This document shows positions 10,737 through 19,717 of a stretch of DNA of 64,000 bases, in pieces. Origin of the DNA: Mesorhizobium loti. Lineage in GTDB: Bacteria; Pseudomonadota; Alphaproteobacteria; Rhizobiales; Rhizobiaceae. Location: NCBI RefSeq assembly GCF_013170705.1, contig NZ_CP033334.1, forward strand, positions 5,557,501 through 5,621,500. Reading direction: 5' to 3'. The notes under the pieces are model-generated. The model searched no databases. It was not told the DNA's origin and was given only the letters and a program-made list of their open reading frames with translations. Position 1 is the stretch's first letter. The number at the start of each line of letters is the position of its first letter. Position numbers and translations under genes: made by a program.

Positions 10737-10813
10737 CGGAGTGTAGCGCAGCCTGGTAGCGCACCTCGTTCGGGACGAGGGGGTCGCAGGTTCAAATCCT
10801 GCCACTCCGACCA
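10737..10813 (+). tRNA. tRNA-Pro (anticodon CGG)
   Basis: A full cloverleaf of 77 bases. The acceptor stem CGGAGTG pairs with CACTCCG, followed by discriminator A and an encoded CCA. The anticodon arm is CCTCG-TTCGGGA-CGAGG, giving anticodon CGG, so it reads the proline codon CCG. The T arm has GGTTCAAATCC. It is a stand-alone gene between the NmrA-like gene and the small-gene island. Confidence 0.97.
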
Positions 10814-11062
10814 GAAAAACAACGTGTTAGCGCATCCCGACTTTGGCGCTTGAACTGACATACACCTCAAAACCTGGCGAGATGATACGCATCCTCAGTT
10901 GAGTTGGCTGAGAGCCATAACCAACGCGCTACGCAAGAAGAGGAGCCATAGGCTCCCTGCCGCCATTGGCTTTCGGCCGTCAGCCTACGGCGCTTTCCCA
11001 GCATCCGCTTTGGCTGATCACATGCCGACAAAAAGTGTCGACGAACCTCACTCCCGTCACAC

Positions 11063-11137
11063 TTACCGGAGGCCAAAGAAGCTCAATATCGCCAACACGA
11101 TGACTATAGCTCCAACGAGCCAGATGATGTTGTTCAT
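11063..11137 (-). CDS. 24-residue single-pass membrane microprotein
   Basis: A very short frame encoding MNNIIWLVGAIVIVLAILSF then FGLR, ending in TAA. Residues 3-21 form one hydrophobic helix closed by a C-terminal Arg. A strong ribosome site, GGAGAGAG, lies seven bases before the ATG, and an EcfG-type promoter (minus strand, 11273 to 11249) lies about 100 bases upstream, with a stem-loop in the leader. Together these support a real gene despite its size. Short one-helix proteins of this form are known in rhizobia and often escape annotation. Function unknown; membrane stress response or modulation of a membrane complex is speculation based on the promoter. Confidence 0.75.
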   Translation of the reverse strand: MNNIIWLVGAIVIVLAILSFFGLR

Positions 11138-11162
11138 GATCTCTCTCCTGTCGCCTGGGAAG

Positions 11163-11188
11163 CCCGCGCCTCTGGCGGAGGACGCGGG
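11163..11188 (-). other. stem-loop in the leader of the 24-aa gene
   Basis: CCCGCG-CCTC, a five-base loop, then GAGG-A-CGCGGG forms a ten-pair stem with one bulged base. It sits about 25 bases before the start codon of the 24-residue gene, between its promoter and ribosome site. There is no T-run, so it is not a terminator. It could affect translation or RNA stability. Confidence 0.5.
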
Positions 11189-11248
11189 CCGATCAGCCTT
11201 TGCCGGCCGATCTTCGGCAGACACCGAGGCGTCCGCCGCAGGGAGTAG

Positions 11249-11273
11249 AACTATTAGATGGGCCTAATGTTCC
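11249..11273 (-). promoter_or_regulatory. EcfG-type general-stress promoter for the 24-aa gene
   Basis: On the minus strand GGAAC (11273-11269) is followed after 16 bases by AGTT (11252-11249). This fits the GGAAC-N16/17-CGTT pattern recognised by EcfG sigma factors of Alphaproteobacteria, with one mismatch in the first base of the -10 element. It points toward the microprotein gene at 11137. Confidence 0.6.
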
Positions 11274-11448
11274 ACAGCATGGCAAGCCGGATGTTGCGAA
11301 TTTTCGAGTTCGGATCGTCGTGCCGACTGAACAAGCGCAACCGATGGATCGGGCCACTTCGAAAAGCGCCCTCTTCTCTCCCCCCGGGCACTGCGATCGC
11401 CCAAACTTCGACTGTCCAAAGGCATTCCTACAGCCTTGGGAAAACCCT

Positions 11449-11473
11449 GGAACCAAAGCGGCCAGCCGCAGTT
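11449..11473 (+). promoter_or_regulatory. EcfG-type promoter for the His-rich gene
   Basis: GGAAC at 11449-11453, a 16-base spacer, then AGTT at 11470-11473. It lies 41 bases before the ATG of the His-rich protein and has the same form as the other three sites in this island. Confidence 0.6.
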
Positions 11474-11514
11474 GTATCCACCGAAGGGCTATTCAAGTCA
11501 GTGGAGAAACTACA

Positions 11515-11802
11515 ATGAAAACAATGATCATGTGCGCTTTGGCGCTTTCCGTGGGATTGCCGGTCGTGGCCTCGGCCGCCGAGGCCGATGTGGTTATCAG
11601 GACCCACCATCGACACCACCACCAGGTCAGGATCATCAACGAGGATGGACAGCGCCTGCATCACCGTCACCACGGCACGGTCGCGTTCTATGACCATGGC
11701 CGCCGGTATCATCACCATCGTCGGGATGCCCTCGTGGTCAGCGGTTCCGTCTCCACACACCATCACCGCCATCCCGTGGTGATCGAGAACAGCGGCTACT
11801 GA
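11515..11802 (+). CDS. small secreted histidine-rich protein
   Basis: A 95-residue protein with a clear signal peptide (MKTMIMCALALSVGLPVVASAA, cleavage near residue 22). The mature part of about 73 residues holds 17 histidines, in clusters such as THHRHHHQ, LHHRHHG, RRYHHHRR and THHHRHP, together with many arginines. It has no cysteine. Such composition suggests binding of metal ions or polyanions in the periplasm, but I recognise no named family. GTGGAG precedes the ATG at a normal distance. The reading frame is open upstream to 11200, but the signal peptide, ribosome site and EcfG-type promoter all place the start at 11515. Confidence 0.8.
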   Translation: MKTMIMCALALSVGLPVVASAAEADVVIRTHHRHHHQVRIINEDGQRLHHRHHGTVAFYDHGRRYHHHRRDALVVSGSVSTHHHRHPVVIENSGY

Positions 11803-12102
11803 TAAGCAGCCGCTGGCCCGGCTCATCACAAGGAGTCGGGCCAACTCGGCTTTGTCCAGGGCCCTGACTGGGAACGGGATTCCAGTTTGCGGTTTCGTAG
11901 TGGGTTGGTCGCGGAAGTCCGTGCAATCCCACCACTTGTTGTGGAAGTTCTGATCGTTCAGCCCAACGCGTGACATGCCATTTTAGTGATGGCCGCTATT
12001 CAGCCCTTCTTCCACGCTGCGCGACGGTACTGGCCCATTCCCCTTCGCCTCGTTAGTCGCCGCTGAGCTTGACTTACCTATCGGCAGGCTGGGCCGCCAG
12101 GG
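11803..12102. other. intergenic stretch with one copy of a degenerate repeat
   Basis: No gene is supported here. It holds CGGAAGTCCG (11912-11921) and a 23-base segment at 11991-12013 that recurs with one mismatch at 12458-12480. In both places they occur in the same order after a GATTCC motif, so this looks like an old duplicated intergenic element. Confidence 0.45.
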
Positions 12103-12297
12103 TCAGGGGTGCGATCGGCGGCGTCTTTCGAAGATGTCGATCTTGCGGCTGTATGTCATCTGAATTTGATTGTCACAACCTTCACAGGTCAGAGACTTGA
12201 CGCTCTTTATCAGGCGGCCTTTACGGATCATCATTCGGTTGCATCGAGGACATTGGATCATCATGTCATCGTCATACCGGTCCGGTGAAAGTGCCAT
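12103..12297 (-). CDS. small CxxC-CxxC zinc-ribbon-like protein
   Basis: A 64-residue protein with two cysteine pairs, CPRC (Cys16, Cys19) and CEGC (Cys38, Cys41), spaced as in a zinc ribbon, followed by a basic C terminus (FERRRRRSHP-like end). The cysteine layout supports a real gene on the minus strand. A start at Met12 or Met13 is possible. I do not recognise a named family; similar small zinc-binding proteins are common hypothetical proteins in rhizobia. No EcfG-type promoter was found upstream. Confidence 0.55.
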   Translation of the reverse strand: MALSPDRYDDDMMIQCPRCNRMMIRKGRLIKSVKSLTCEGCDNQIQMTYSRKIDIFERRRRSHP

Positions 12298-12592
12298 ATT
12301 CGCCTCCCAATGATGCTGTGAAGCAACTTGCGTGCCGCATGGATATCTCGAATGTAATGTGTGGAGCGGCCAGCGTTAATCGAGCGTGATTTGTTGGTTC
12401 ACTATCCGCGATTCCGGCCTGGCATCGGGCTGGTGACGGAAGTCCGCGCAGGTGCGTGGCCGCCATTCAGCCCTTCTTCCGTTCTCCGATTTGAGACTGA
12501 GGGTTCGCTCGCCGCCATGGTAGCGGCGGGCGAACCCTATCGGCGCAGGAAGGGACGTAGCTGCGCCAATCTGCAAGACATTCGTGCTCGGG
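12298..12592. other. intergenic stretch with second copy of the degenerate repeat
   Basis: No gene is supported. It holds the second copy of the element seen at 11878-12013: GATTCC near 12409, CGGAAGTCCG at 12437-12446 and the 23-base segment at 12458-12480. This copy is about 60 bases shorter between the last two motifs. Confidence 0.4.
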
Positions 12593-12685
12593 TCAGCCAA
12601 GAGTTAATCCAATCGCCATGAAGGTGATGGCCACAGCGAAGATCAACGCGAGCAACCAGCGTGCTTGGTCAACACTCTTCTCCAT
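12593..12685 (-). CDS. 30-residue single-pass membrane microprotein
   Basis: A short frame reading MEKSVDQARWLLALIFAVAI then TFMAIGLTLG, ending in TGA. The first nine residues are polar and charged; residues 10-29 form one hydrophobic helix. GGAGGAAG stands four bases before the ATG, an almost ideal ribosome site. A perfect EcfG-type promoter (GGAAC-N16-CGTT) lies 27 bases upstream of the start codon on the same strand. These three signals make it a probable gene in spite of its length. No family is recognised and its function is unknown. Confidence 0.75.
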   Translation of the reverse strand: MEKSVDQARWLLALIFAVAITFMAIGLTLG

Positions 12686-12711
12686 CACTTCCTCCCGAAC
12701 ATGCAGCGGAC

Positions 12712-12736
12712 AACGACTGCGGACGGGGGCTGTTCC
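12712..12736 (-). promoter_or_regulatory. EcfG-type promoter for the 30-aa gene
   Basis: On the minus strand GGAAC (12736-12732), a 16-base spacer and CGTT (12715-12712) match the general-stress consensus exactly. The start codon follows 27 bases downstream, leaving a short leader with GGAGG. Confidence 0.7.
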
Positions 12737-12815
12737 GGGCAGAATCACCGGTAGGACCATTGCATTTTACAGCCAGACTTAAGTCCGGCGCCCTATCGGA
12801 CCGAAGCCCAACCAG

Positions 12816-12840
12816 GGAACGATTGCGCTTCGACCCTGTT
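12816..12840 (+). promoter_or_regulatory. EcfG-type promoter for the 12878-13547 unit
   Basis: GGAAC at 12816-12820, 16 bases, then TGTT at 12837-12840. It differs from the consensus only in the first base of the -10 element. It points to the two small genes that follow. Confidence 0.6.
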
Positions 12841-12877
12841 CGGTTGACTGGGCGCGAGGGCGATCAAGCGGAATTGG

Positions 12878-13105
12878 ATGAAAGTCACCATGTCGAACAG
12901 TGAGGCCGCAAGATCCGATGCATTGGGGACGCGCGTAGCCGACCTCAAGGCCAGGATGCAGCAAGCCCGGATTACCATGAGCGAAATGAAGACCTTCCAA
13001 AAGGTAGCGGCCATGATGGAAGACGGACAGGGCGGCATCGATGGCGACGATTTGATCGCCGCGTCCTTCGTGACCGACACGTTGCTCGACAAGGAAACGC
13101 CCTGA
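12878..13105 (+). CDS. hypothetical small protein
   Basis: A 75-residue soluble protein rich in Ala, Met and charged residues, with a helical middle (RVADLKARMQQARITMSEMK) and an acidic C-terminal part (MEDGQGGIDGDD). No family is recognised. The start at 12878 has CGGAA in front; the ATG at 12890 is an alternative. An EcfG-type promoter lies 38 bases upstream. The stop is four bases before the next gene, so the two form one unit, which suggests a stress-related role shared with the membrane protein that follows. Confidence 0.6.
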   Translation: MKVTMSNSEAARSDALGTRVADLKARMQQARITMSEMKTFQKVAAMMEDGQGGIDGDDLIAASFVTDTLLDKETP

Positions 13106-13109
13106 GACC

Positions 13110-13547
13110 ATGCGGACTATCAGCAGGCTTTTTGATTCCCATGCCGAAGCGGGCCGGGTTGCTGGAGAACTGGTGGCGGCTGGTGTTCCTCACGTTCAGA
13201 TTGCCATTATCGGCCCCTACCAGGATGAAGTCGGAGTTCTGAAGTCTCCGAGCGTCATTTTCGGTTTGGTCGGTGCGGCATTGGCGTGCCTTGGCGCCAT
13301 GGCCGTCTACGGTATCACTTCCCTTCAGGTCGGATTACCGGCAACAGCCGTGATTTGCGCGGTCTGTGGCGGTGCTGGCGGATTGATCGGCTCATTCATC
13401 ACGACTGCTGCCCAACCCGACGATCGGAGCGTCGCCGAGGGGATCGTCCTGGTGACGGCGCATGTCGATGAAAACAAGAGTGATATCGCCCAGACCGTGC
13501 TCCGCGGTGACGCCGACATGGCCGGGCTTGTCGCCGAGACTGCATGA
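13110..13547 (+). CDS. general-stress-type small membrane protein
   Basis: A 145-residue protein with the layout of the YflT/general stress 17M-like and DUF1269-like group. Residues 1-35 (RTISRLFDSHAEAGRVAGEL) form the N-terminal alpha/beta half found in those proteins. Two glycine-rich hydrophobic helices follow at about 50-68 and 74-98, and the C-terminal part IVLVTAHVDE returns to a beta strand. Family placement is by overall pattern, not by a signature residue. It follows the hypothetical gene by four bases and is probably driven by the EcfG-type promoter at 12816. Confidence 0.6.
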   Translation: MRTISRLFDSHAEAGRVAGELVAAGVPHVQIAIIGPYQDEVGVLKSPSVIFGLVGAALACLGAMAVYGITSLQVGLPATAVICAVCGGAGGLIGSFITTAAQPDDRSVAEGIVLVTAHVDENKSDIAQTVLRGDADMAGLVAETA

Positions 13548-13727
13548 GAATCCCCTGAAGATGACAGGCCGACAAGCCGCGCGAACGAGCGAGCGCCGGC
13601 AGACGGCATCTCGTCACGACCGGCGCGGATTGCGATCAGGCTCGACAGCAGGCGCAAACTTTGTCGAAATGGACATCGGCTCTAGGCAATTCGATGAAAG
13701 CCGGTAAGCTGGCGACCGGATGCGGAC

Positions 13728-14072
13728 ATGAATTTTATCTCGACGACAGCCTCGACACCGGTTCTTGTGATTGCCGTGCTTCTCGTGGCCGGCTGCTCCT
13801 CGATCAGCAGAACGATAGATCCGGCGAAGTACGACAAGATGACCTGTGTCGAGCTCAACAGCGCGCTGGGCGAAACCGCCAGAGAAATCTCGCAAACCGC
13901 GATTACGCGCGGCAAGGTCGCCAGCACCAATGTTCCGCGCTGGCTGCTTGGTGGCTCACGCGTGAAAAACGCCGTCGCCAATCGGGAAACAGCCAGGATA
14001 GACCGGCTCAAACAGCAGCAGGATGCCATAACCGCTGCGCGTGCACGCAAGTGCCCAAGGTCCGCGGGCTGA
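13728..14072 (+). CDS. small outer-membrane-type lipoprotein, hypothetical
   Basis: A 114-residue protein with a lipoprotein signal: hydrophobic residues 11-20 and lipobox LVAGC, so Cys23 would be acylated. Residue +2 is Ser, which favours sorting to the outer membrane. The mature part is basic and helical, with SRTIDPAKYDKMTCVELN near its start and RIDRLKQQQDAI near its end. Similar short lipoproteins are common in rhizobia, but I know no function. It converges with the peptide transporter operon; the two stops are 46 bases apart. No EcfG-type promoter was seen upstream. Confidence 0.65.
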   Translation: MNFISTTASTPVLVIAVLLVAGCSSISRTIDPAKYDKMTCVELNSALGETAREISQTAITRGKVASTNVPRWLLGGSRVKNAVANRETARIDRLKQQQDAITAARARKCPRSAG

Positions 14073-14118
14073 GCGAACGGAGGCCGCCACGATTATTGCC
14101 TTCAGTTGAAGCGCCGCC

Positions 14119-14132
<14 letters not shown>
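14067..14132. terminator. possible shared stem-loop between convergent genes
   Basis: GGCTGAGCG (14067-14075) and CGCTCAGCC (14124-14132) are inverted copies spanning the two convergent stop codons, and GCGCC-N6-GGCGC lies inside at 14111-14126. There is no T-run on either strand, so a terminator role is only a possibility. Confidence 0.25.
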
Positions 14133-15738
<1,606 letters not shown>

Positions 15739-15754
15739 ATCACCGGTCCCCATC

Positions 15755-16876
15755 TCAGCGATCCCTTGGGTCGAGCGCGTCGCGCAGGCCGTCGCCGACG
15801 AAATTCAGGGCGAACAGCGTCGAGACGAGGAAGAAGGCGGGGAACAGGAGCAGCCAGTTGGCGGTGCCGATGTTCTTGGCGCCCACCGAAATCAGCACGC
15901 CCCAACTGGTCATCGGCTCCTGCACGCCGAGCCCGAGGAACGACAGGAAACTCTCCAGGATGATGACCTGCGGCACCAGCAGCGTCATGTAGATCACCAC
16001 CGGACCGAGCAGATTGGGGATGACATGGCGCAACAGGATGCCACGCTGGCCGACGCCCATGGCTTCGGCCGCCTGGACATATTCCTGGCGGCGGATCGAC
16101 AGCGCCTGGCCACGCACGATGCGGGCCATGTCGAGCCACAGCACCGCGCCCACGGCCAGGAACATCAGCACGAAGTTGCGGCCGAAGAACACCACCAGCA
16201 TGATGACGAAGAAGATGAACGGCAAGGAATAGAGTACATCGACGATGCGCATCATCACCTCGTCGATCTTGCCACCGGAAAAGCCGGCGGCGGCGCCATA
16301 GATCACCCCAATCACCACCGCGACGACACCGGCGAGCAGGCCGATGGCAAGCGAGATGCGCCCAGCCATCAGCGTGCGCGACAGCAGATCGCGGCCGGTG
16401 TTGTCGGTGCCAAACAGGAAATATTGCTGCTTGACCGATGTGCTCATCGTCACCTCGAGCCCGTCAGGCGATTTGTTCTCGATCTTGGTGTCGTCAAAGG
16501 CATCGGAGCGGTCGAGGTAGCGGATGTTGCGATCATCGATCGGTTTGGTCGAGGTGACCCTGACCGTGACGCGGCTGCCTTCCTGATGCCATTCCTTGAG
16601 GTCGACACGCATGCGCTTGATGGCGTCCGTGAGTGTGCCCTGAATCATGTCTGGCTTCGGGTAGGCCGACAGGCTTGGCGGCATGCGCACATAGTCGGCA
16701 TAGATGGTCGTGTATTGATGCGGCACGAACCAGGGGCCGAACACGCTGACGATCCCGATCAAAGCGAGATAGTAGAGGCTGAACATAGCGGCGCGGTTGG
16801 CCTTGAGGCGCGCCCAGGCATCGCCCCAGAGCGAGCGTCCAACGATGGTGGGAGCCGCGGCTGCGATGTCAGTCAT
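15755..16876 (-). CDS. oligopeptide ABC transporter permease, OppC/DppC/YejE type
   Basis: A 373-residue inner membrane permease. TM1 lies at about residues 29-48. A long periplasmic insert (about 50-150) follows, then five more helices. The binding-protein-dependent transport signature EAMGVGQRGILLRHVIPN, which contacts the ATPase, is at about residues 267-284. It is longer than the usual OppC (about 300) because of the insert, a feature seen in YejE-like permeases. The start overlaps the end of the oppB-like gene by eight bases, showing translational coupling. Confidence 0.88.
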   Translation of the reverse strand: MTDIAAAAPTIVGRSLWGDAWARLKANRAAMFSLYYLALIGIVSVFGPWFVPHQYTTIYADYVRMPPSLSAYPKPDMIQGTLTDAIKRMRVDLKEWHQEGSRVTVRVTSTKPIDDRNIRYLDRSDAFDDTKIENKSPDGLEVTMSTSVKQQYFLFGTDNTGRDLLSRTLMAGRISLAIGLLAGVVAVVIGVIYGAAAGFSGGKIDEVMMRIVDVLYSLPFIFFVIMLVVFFGRNFVLMFLAVGAVLWLDMARIVRGQALSIRRQEYVQAAEAMGVGQRGILLRHVIPNLLGPVVIYMTLLVPQVIILESFLSFLGLGVQEPMTSWGVLISVGAKNIGTANWLLLFPAFFLVSTLFALNFVGDGLRDALDPRDR

Positions 16877-17792
16877 AGCGCACCCTCGGATCGACGACCG
16901 CGTACATGACGTCGACGATCAGGTTGAAAACGATGGTGAAGATGGCGATCACCACCACCGTCCCCATCACCAGCGTGTAGTCGCGGTTGAGCGCCGCATC
17001 GACGAAATAGCGGCCGACGCCGGGAATGGAGAAGATCGTCTCGACAATGACCGAACCGGTCAAAAGGGCCGCCGCCGCGGGGCCGGTAAACGAGACGATC
17101 GGCAGGATAGCGCCGCGCAGGGCATGCTTGACCACCACCGACCAGTCGGAAAGGCCGAGCGCGCGCGCCGTGCGGATGTGATGGGAGCGCAGAGATTCGA
17201 TCATCGAGCCGCGCATCAGGCGGGCAACGATGGCGATCTGCGGCAAGGCAAGGGTGAGCACCGGGCCGACCTTGTTGATGAAGGCGCCATCGCCCCAGCC
17301 GCCGATCGGCAAAAGCTTCCAGGTCAGCCCGAAAAGGAGCTGGATCACCGGCGCGATGACGAAGGTCGGGATGGTGCTGCCGGCGGTCGCCAGCGCAATC
17401 ACCGTGTAGTCGCCAAGCTTGTTCTGGTTGAGTGCGGCGATGGTGCCGAGCAAGGAACCCAGCAGCAACGCCAGGATCAGCGCCGACGCACCGAGTTGCA
17501 CCGAAATGGGCAGGCCCTTGGCGAACAATTCGGTGACGGTGAAGTCCGGCATGTTGTAGCTCGGGCCAAAATTGCCGCGCAAGAGATTGCCGAGATAGTG
17601 GAGATATTGCAGCCAGAGCGGGTCGTTGAGGCCGAACTGGGCTTCAAGGTTGGCCTTGATCTCGGGGCTCAGCCCCCGCTCCTGGTTGAATGGGCCGCCT
17701 GGCGCGACGCGCATCAGGAAAAACGCCATCGTCACGATGACGAACAGCGTCGGTATGGCGGTCAAAAGCCGCCGGAATACGTATCGCAGCAT
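16869..17792 (-). CDS. oligopeptide ABC transporter permease, OppB/DppB type
   Basis: A 307-residue membrane permease with the N-terminal hallmark YVFRRLLTAIPTLFVIVTM, six predicted helices and the EAA-type loop RTARALGLSDWSVVVKHALRGAILP near residues 208-231. It is the usual partner of OppC. It lies 162 bases downstream of the binding-protein gene, beyond a strong stem-loop, and overlaps the next gene. The substrate is probably an oligopeptide; the family also moves nickel or opines. Confidence 0.88.
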   Translation of the reverse strand: MLRYVFRRLLTAIPTLFVIVTMAFFLMRVAPGGPFNQERGLSPEIKANLEAQFGLNDPLWLQYLHYLGNLLRGNFGPSYNMPDFTVTELFAKGLPISVQLGASALILALLLGSLLGTIAALNQNKLGDYTVIALATAGSTIPTFVIAPVIQLLFGLTWKLLPIGGWGDGAFINKVGPVLTLALPQIAIVARLMRGSMIESLRSHHIRTARALGLSDWSVVVKHALRGAILPIVSFTGPAAAALLTGSVIVETIFSIPGVGRYFVDAALNRDYTLVMGTVVVIAIFTIVFNLIVDVMYAVVDPRVRYD

Positions 17793-17917
17793 CGGTGCCC
17801 CGCTTGATCCGGAACACGCCCATCCCGTTGGATGATTGTGCTCCAGCCTTCAAATCTTCGCACCGGATCTTCCGAAAATCGATTGCGCTTCCCGGCCGAT
17901 GCGATGGCAAACCAGCA

Positions 17918-17942
17918 CCGCCGCGCATGGAATGCGCGGCGG
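17918..17942 (-). other. intercistronic stem-loop after the oppA-like gene
   Basis: CCGCCGCGCAT-GGA-ATGCGCGGCGG is a perfect 11-pair hairpin starting 12 bases past the stop of the binding-protein gene. There is no T-run. Hairpins here commonly protect the upstream message, giving more binding protein than permease. Confidence 0.65.
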
Positions 17943-17954
17943 CTTGGCCAGGGA

Positions 17955-19547
17955 TCAGTCCTTGCTGACGAAACGCGACGGATGGACGTCCATCACATTG
18001 TCGACGAAGCCATGCAGCTTCGAGGACACGATGTCGTGGTAGCTGTAGTAGAGAAGCGGAATCTGGCCGACATCGTCGACAAGAATGCGCTCGGCCTCGG
18101 AGAGCTCCTTCATGCGCTCCTCGGGCTTGCCGCCGGCGGCGGCCGCCTTGTCCATGGCCGCTTCATAGGCCGGGCTGTTGTAATTCGAGTAGTTGTTGCC
18201 GCTCGCCTTGCGCGAGATGCCGAGGAAGGTTTCCGGATCCTTGTAATCGGCGATCCAGGCGGCACGCGCCACGTCATAGTCGCCCTTCTGCTCAAGGAAG
18301 GAGTAGTGGGTCTTGGTGTCGGTGTTGAGCAGCGTGACGTCGACGCCAAGCGGCTTCAACTGCTCCTGGATGGCAACCGCGGTGTTCTTGTGGTTCTCCG
18401 AGGTGTTGTAGCGGATTTCCATCTTCAGCGGATGTTCGGGCGTGTAGCCAAGCTTCTCGAGGATTTTCTTGGCGGCGTCCTCGCGGTCGATCTGCGGCAT
18501 GTCGGCGTATTTGGCCATTGCGGGCGTGTAGCCCTCGATGCCGGGAGGCACCATGGAATAGCCGGGCAGCATCGAGTTCTGCCAGACCTTTTCGGCGATG
18601 AAGTCGCGGTCGATCGCCATCGAAATGGCGTTGCGCAGTTCAGGGTTGTTCCACGGCGCCTTGTCGGTCTTGATCGCGTAGTAATAGGTGCCGAGATATG
18701 GGCCGACATGGATCTGGTCGCCGAACTTGGTCTTGAGGTCGGCGAGCTGTTCGGTCGGCAGATCGTCATAGCTGTCGAGCTCGCCGGCTTCGAAGCGCTT
18801 CATGGCCGAAGAGCGATCTTCGGTCGGGATGTAGTTGACGACGTCGAACTTGACGGTCGCCGCGTCCCAGAATTTCGGATTCTTGACCAGTTTCATATGG
18901 TCGTTGGGGACCCATTCGGCCAGCGTATAGGCGCCGTTCGAAACAAGGTTGCCGGGCTTGATCCAGTCAGCACCGAGCTTTTCGATCGAGGCCTTGCTGA
19001 CCGGATAGGTCGCCTGATGGGTCAGCATCTCCAGGAAGTAAGGCGTCGGCGCCTTCAGCGTCACTTCCAGGGTGTTGGCATCGATCGCCTTGACGCCCAT
19101 GTCCTCGGGCTTGCCCTTCTTGGTGTTGACGTCCTCCGCACCCTTCACCGGATAGAGCATCGAGGCATATTCGGCACCGGTCGCGGGGTCTTCCAGCCGA
19201 TGGAAGGCGTAGACGAAGTCGTCGGCCGTCACCGGGCTGCCGTCCGACCACATGCCGTCCTTGCGCAGCTTGAACGTGTAGACGGTGCCGTCATCCGATA
19301 CCGTCCAGCTTTCGGCGGCGCCCGGAATGAGGTTCGCCTTCTCGTCCTGCATGACCAGCCCCTGGAACAGGTCACGCAACACATTGGCCTCATAGACCGT
19401 CGAGGTCTTGTGCGGATCGACCGATTCCGACTCGGCGGCGGTGCCCCTGTTATAAACGGTCTCCGCGAAAGCCGGTGTGTAGAATGCACCGGCGGCTACG
19501 GCCATGGTGGTGGCGAACACCGTCGCCTTCAGCATTTTTTTCAGCAT
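17955..19547 (-). CDS. periplasmic oligopeptide-binding protein, OppA type
   Basis: A 530-residue solute-binding protein of family 5 (SBP_bac_5). A signal peptide covers residues 1-28 (LKATVFATTMAVAAGAF, cut after AFA). The mature N terminus NRGTAAESESVDPHKTS is typical of OppA. Features such as LVMQDEKANLIPGAAESW and TYTFKLRKDGMWSDGSPVTADDFVYAFHRLEDP are strong family marks. It begins an operon with two permeases and a double ATPase. GGGAGAA stands before the ATG. Peptide chain length specificity cannot be read. Confidence 0.92.
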   Translation of the reverse strand: MLKKMLKATVFATTMAVAAGAFYTPAFAETVYNRGTAAESESVDPHKTSTVYEANVLRDLFQGLVMQDEKANLIPGAAESWTVSDDGTVYTFKLRKDGMWSDGSPVTADDFVYAFHRLEDPATGAEYASMLYPVKGAEDVNTKKGKPEDMGVKAIDANTLEVTLKAPTPYFLEMLTHQATYPVSKASIEKLGADWIKPGNLVSNGAYTLAEWVPNDHMKLVKNPKFWDAATVKFDVVNYIPTEDRSSAMKRFEAGELDSYDDLPTEQLADLKTKFGDQIHVGPYLGTYYYAIKTDKAPWNNPELRNAISMAIDRDFIAEKVWQNSMLPGYSMVPPGIEGYTPAMAKYADMPQIDREDAAKKILEKLGYTPEHPLKMEIRYNTSENHKNTAVAIQEQLKPLGVDVTLLNTDTKTHYSFLEQKGDYDVARAAWIADYKDPETFLGISRKASGNNYSNYNSPAYEAAMDKAAAAGGKPEERMKELSEAERILVDDVGQIPLLYYSYHDIVSSKLHGFVDNVMDVHPSRFVSKD

Positions 19548-19698
19548 GAAGTTCTCCCTGTCGGCGCTGCCGTCGGCGCGCCTTTTCGTGTTGACGCCCC
19601 GGGACCGATATCTGGTTCCTTCAAGCGCGCCGCCGGTTCCCTCCGGCAGCTGGTGGCAGGAGACTAGACAGGCGGTAAGCTGTTTTCAACCGAGTACT

Positions 19699-19717
19699 GA
19701 TTGACCCTAAGTCAATC
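19699..19717. promoter_or_regulatory. palindrome upstream of the peptide transporter operon
   Basis: GATTGAC-N5-GTCAATC lies about 150 bases before the oppA-like start, in the region shared with the tadE-like gene. The half-sites are the same as those of the palindrome before betI, but the spacing is five instead of two. The binding protein is unknown. Confidence 0.4.

Noticed and set aside
11869..11897. Possible fifth EcfG promoter (GGAAC at about 11873)
   Set aside because: The nearest GTT-type -10 sequence is only 15 bases away and no gene follows on the plus strand.
17832..19667. Plus-strand open frame of 611 codons
   Set aside because: Antisense to the oppA-like gene, whose signal peptide and family motifs are clear.
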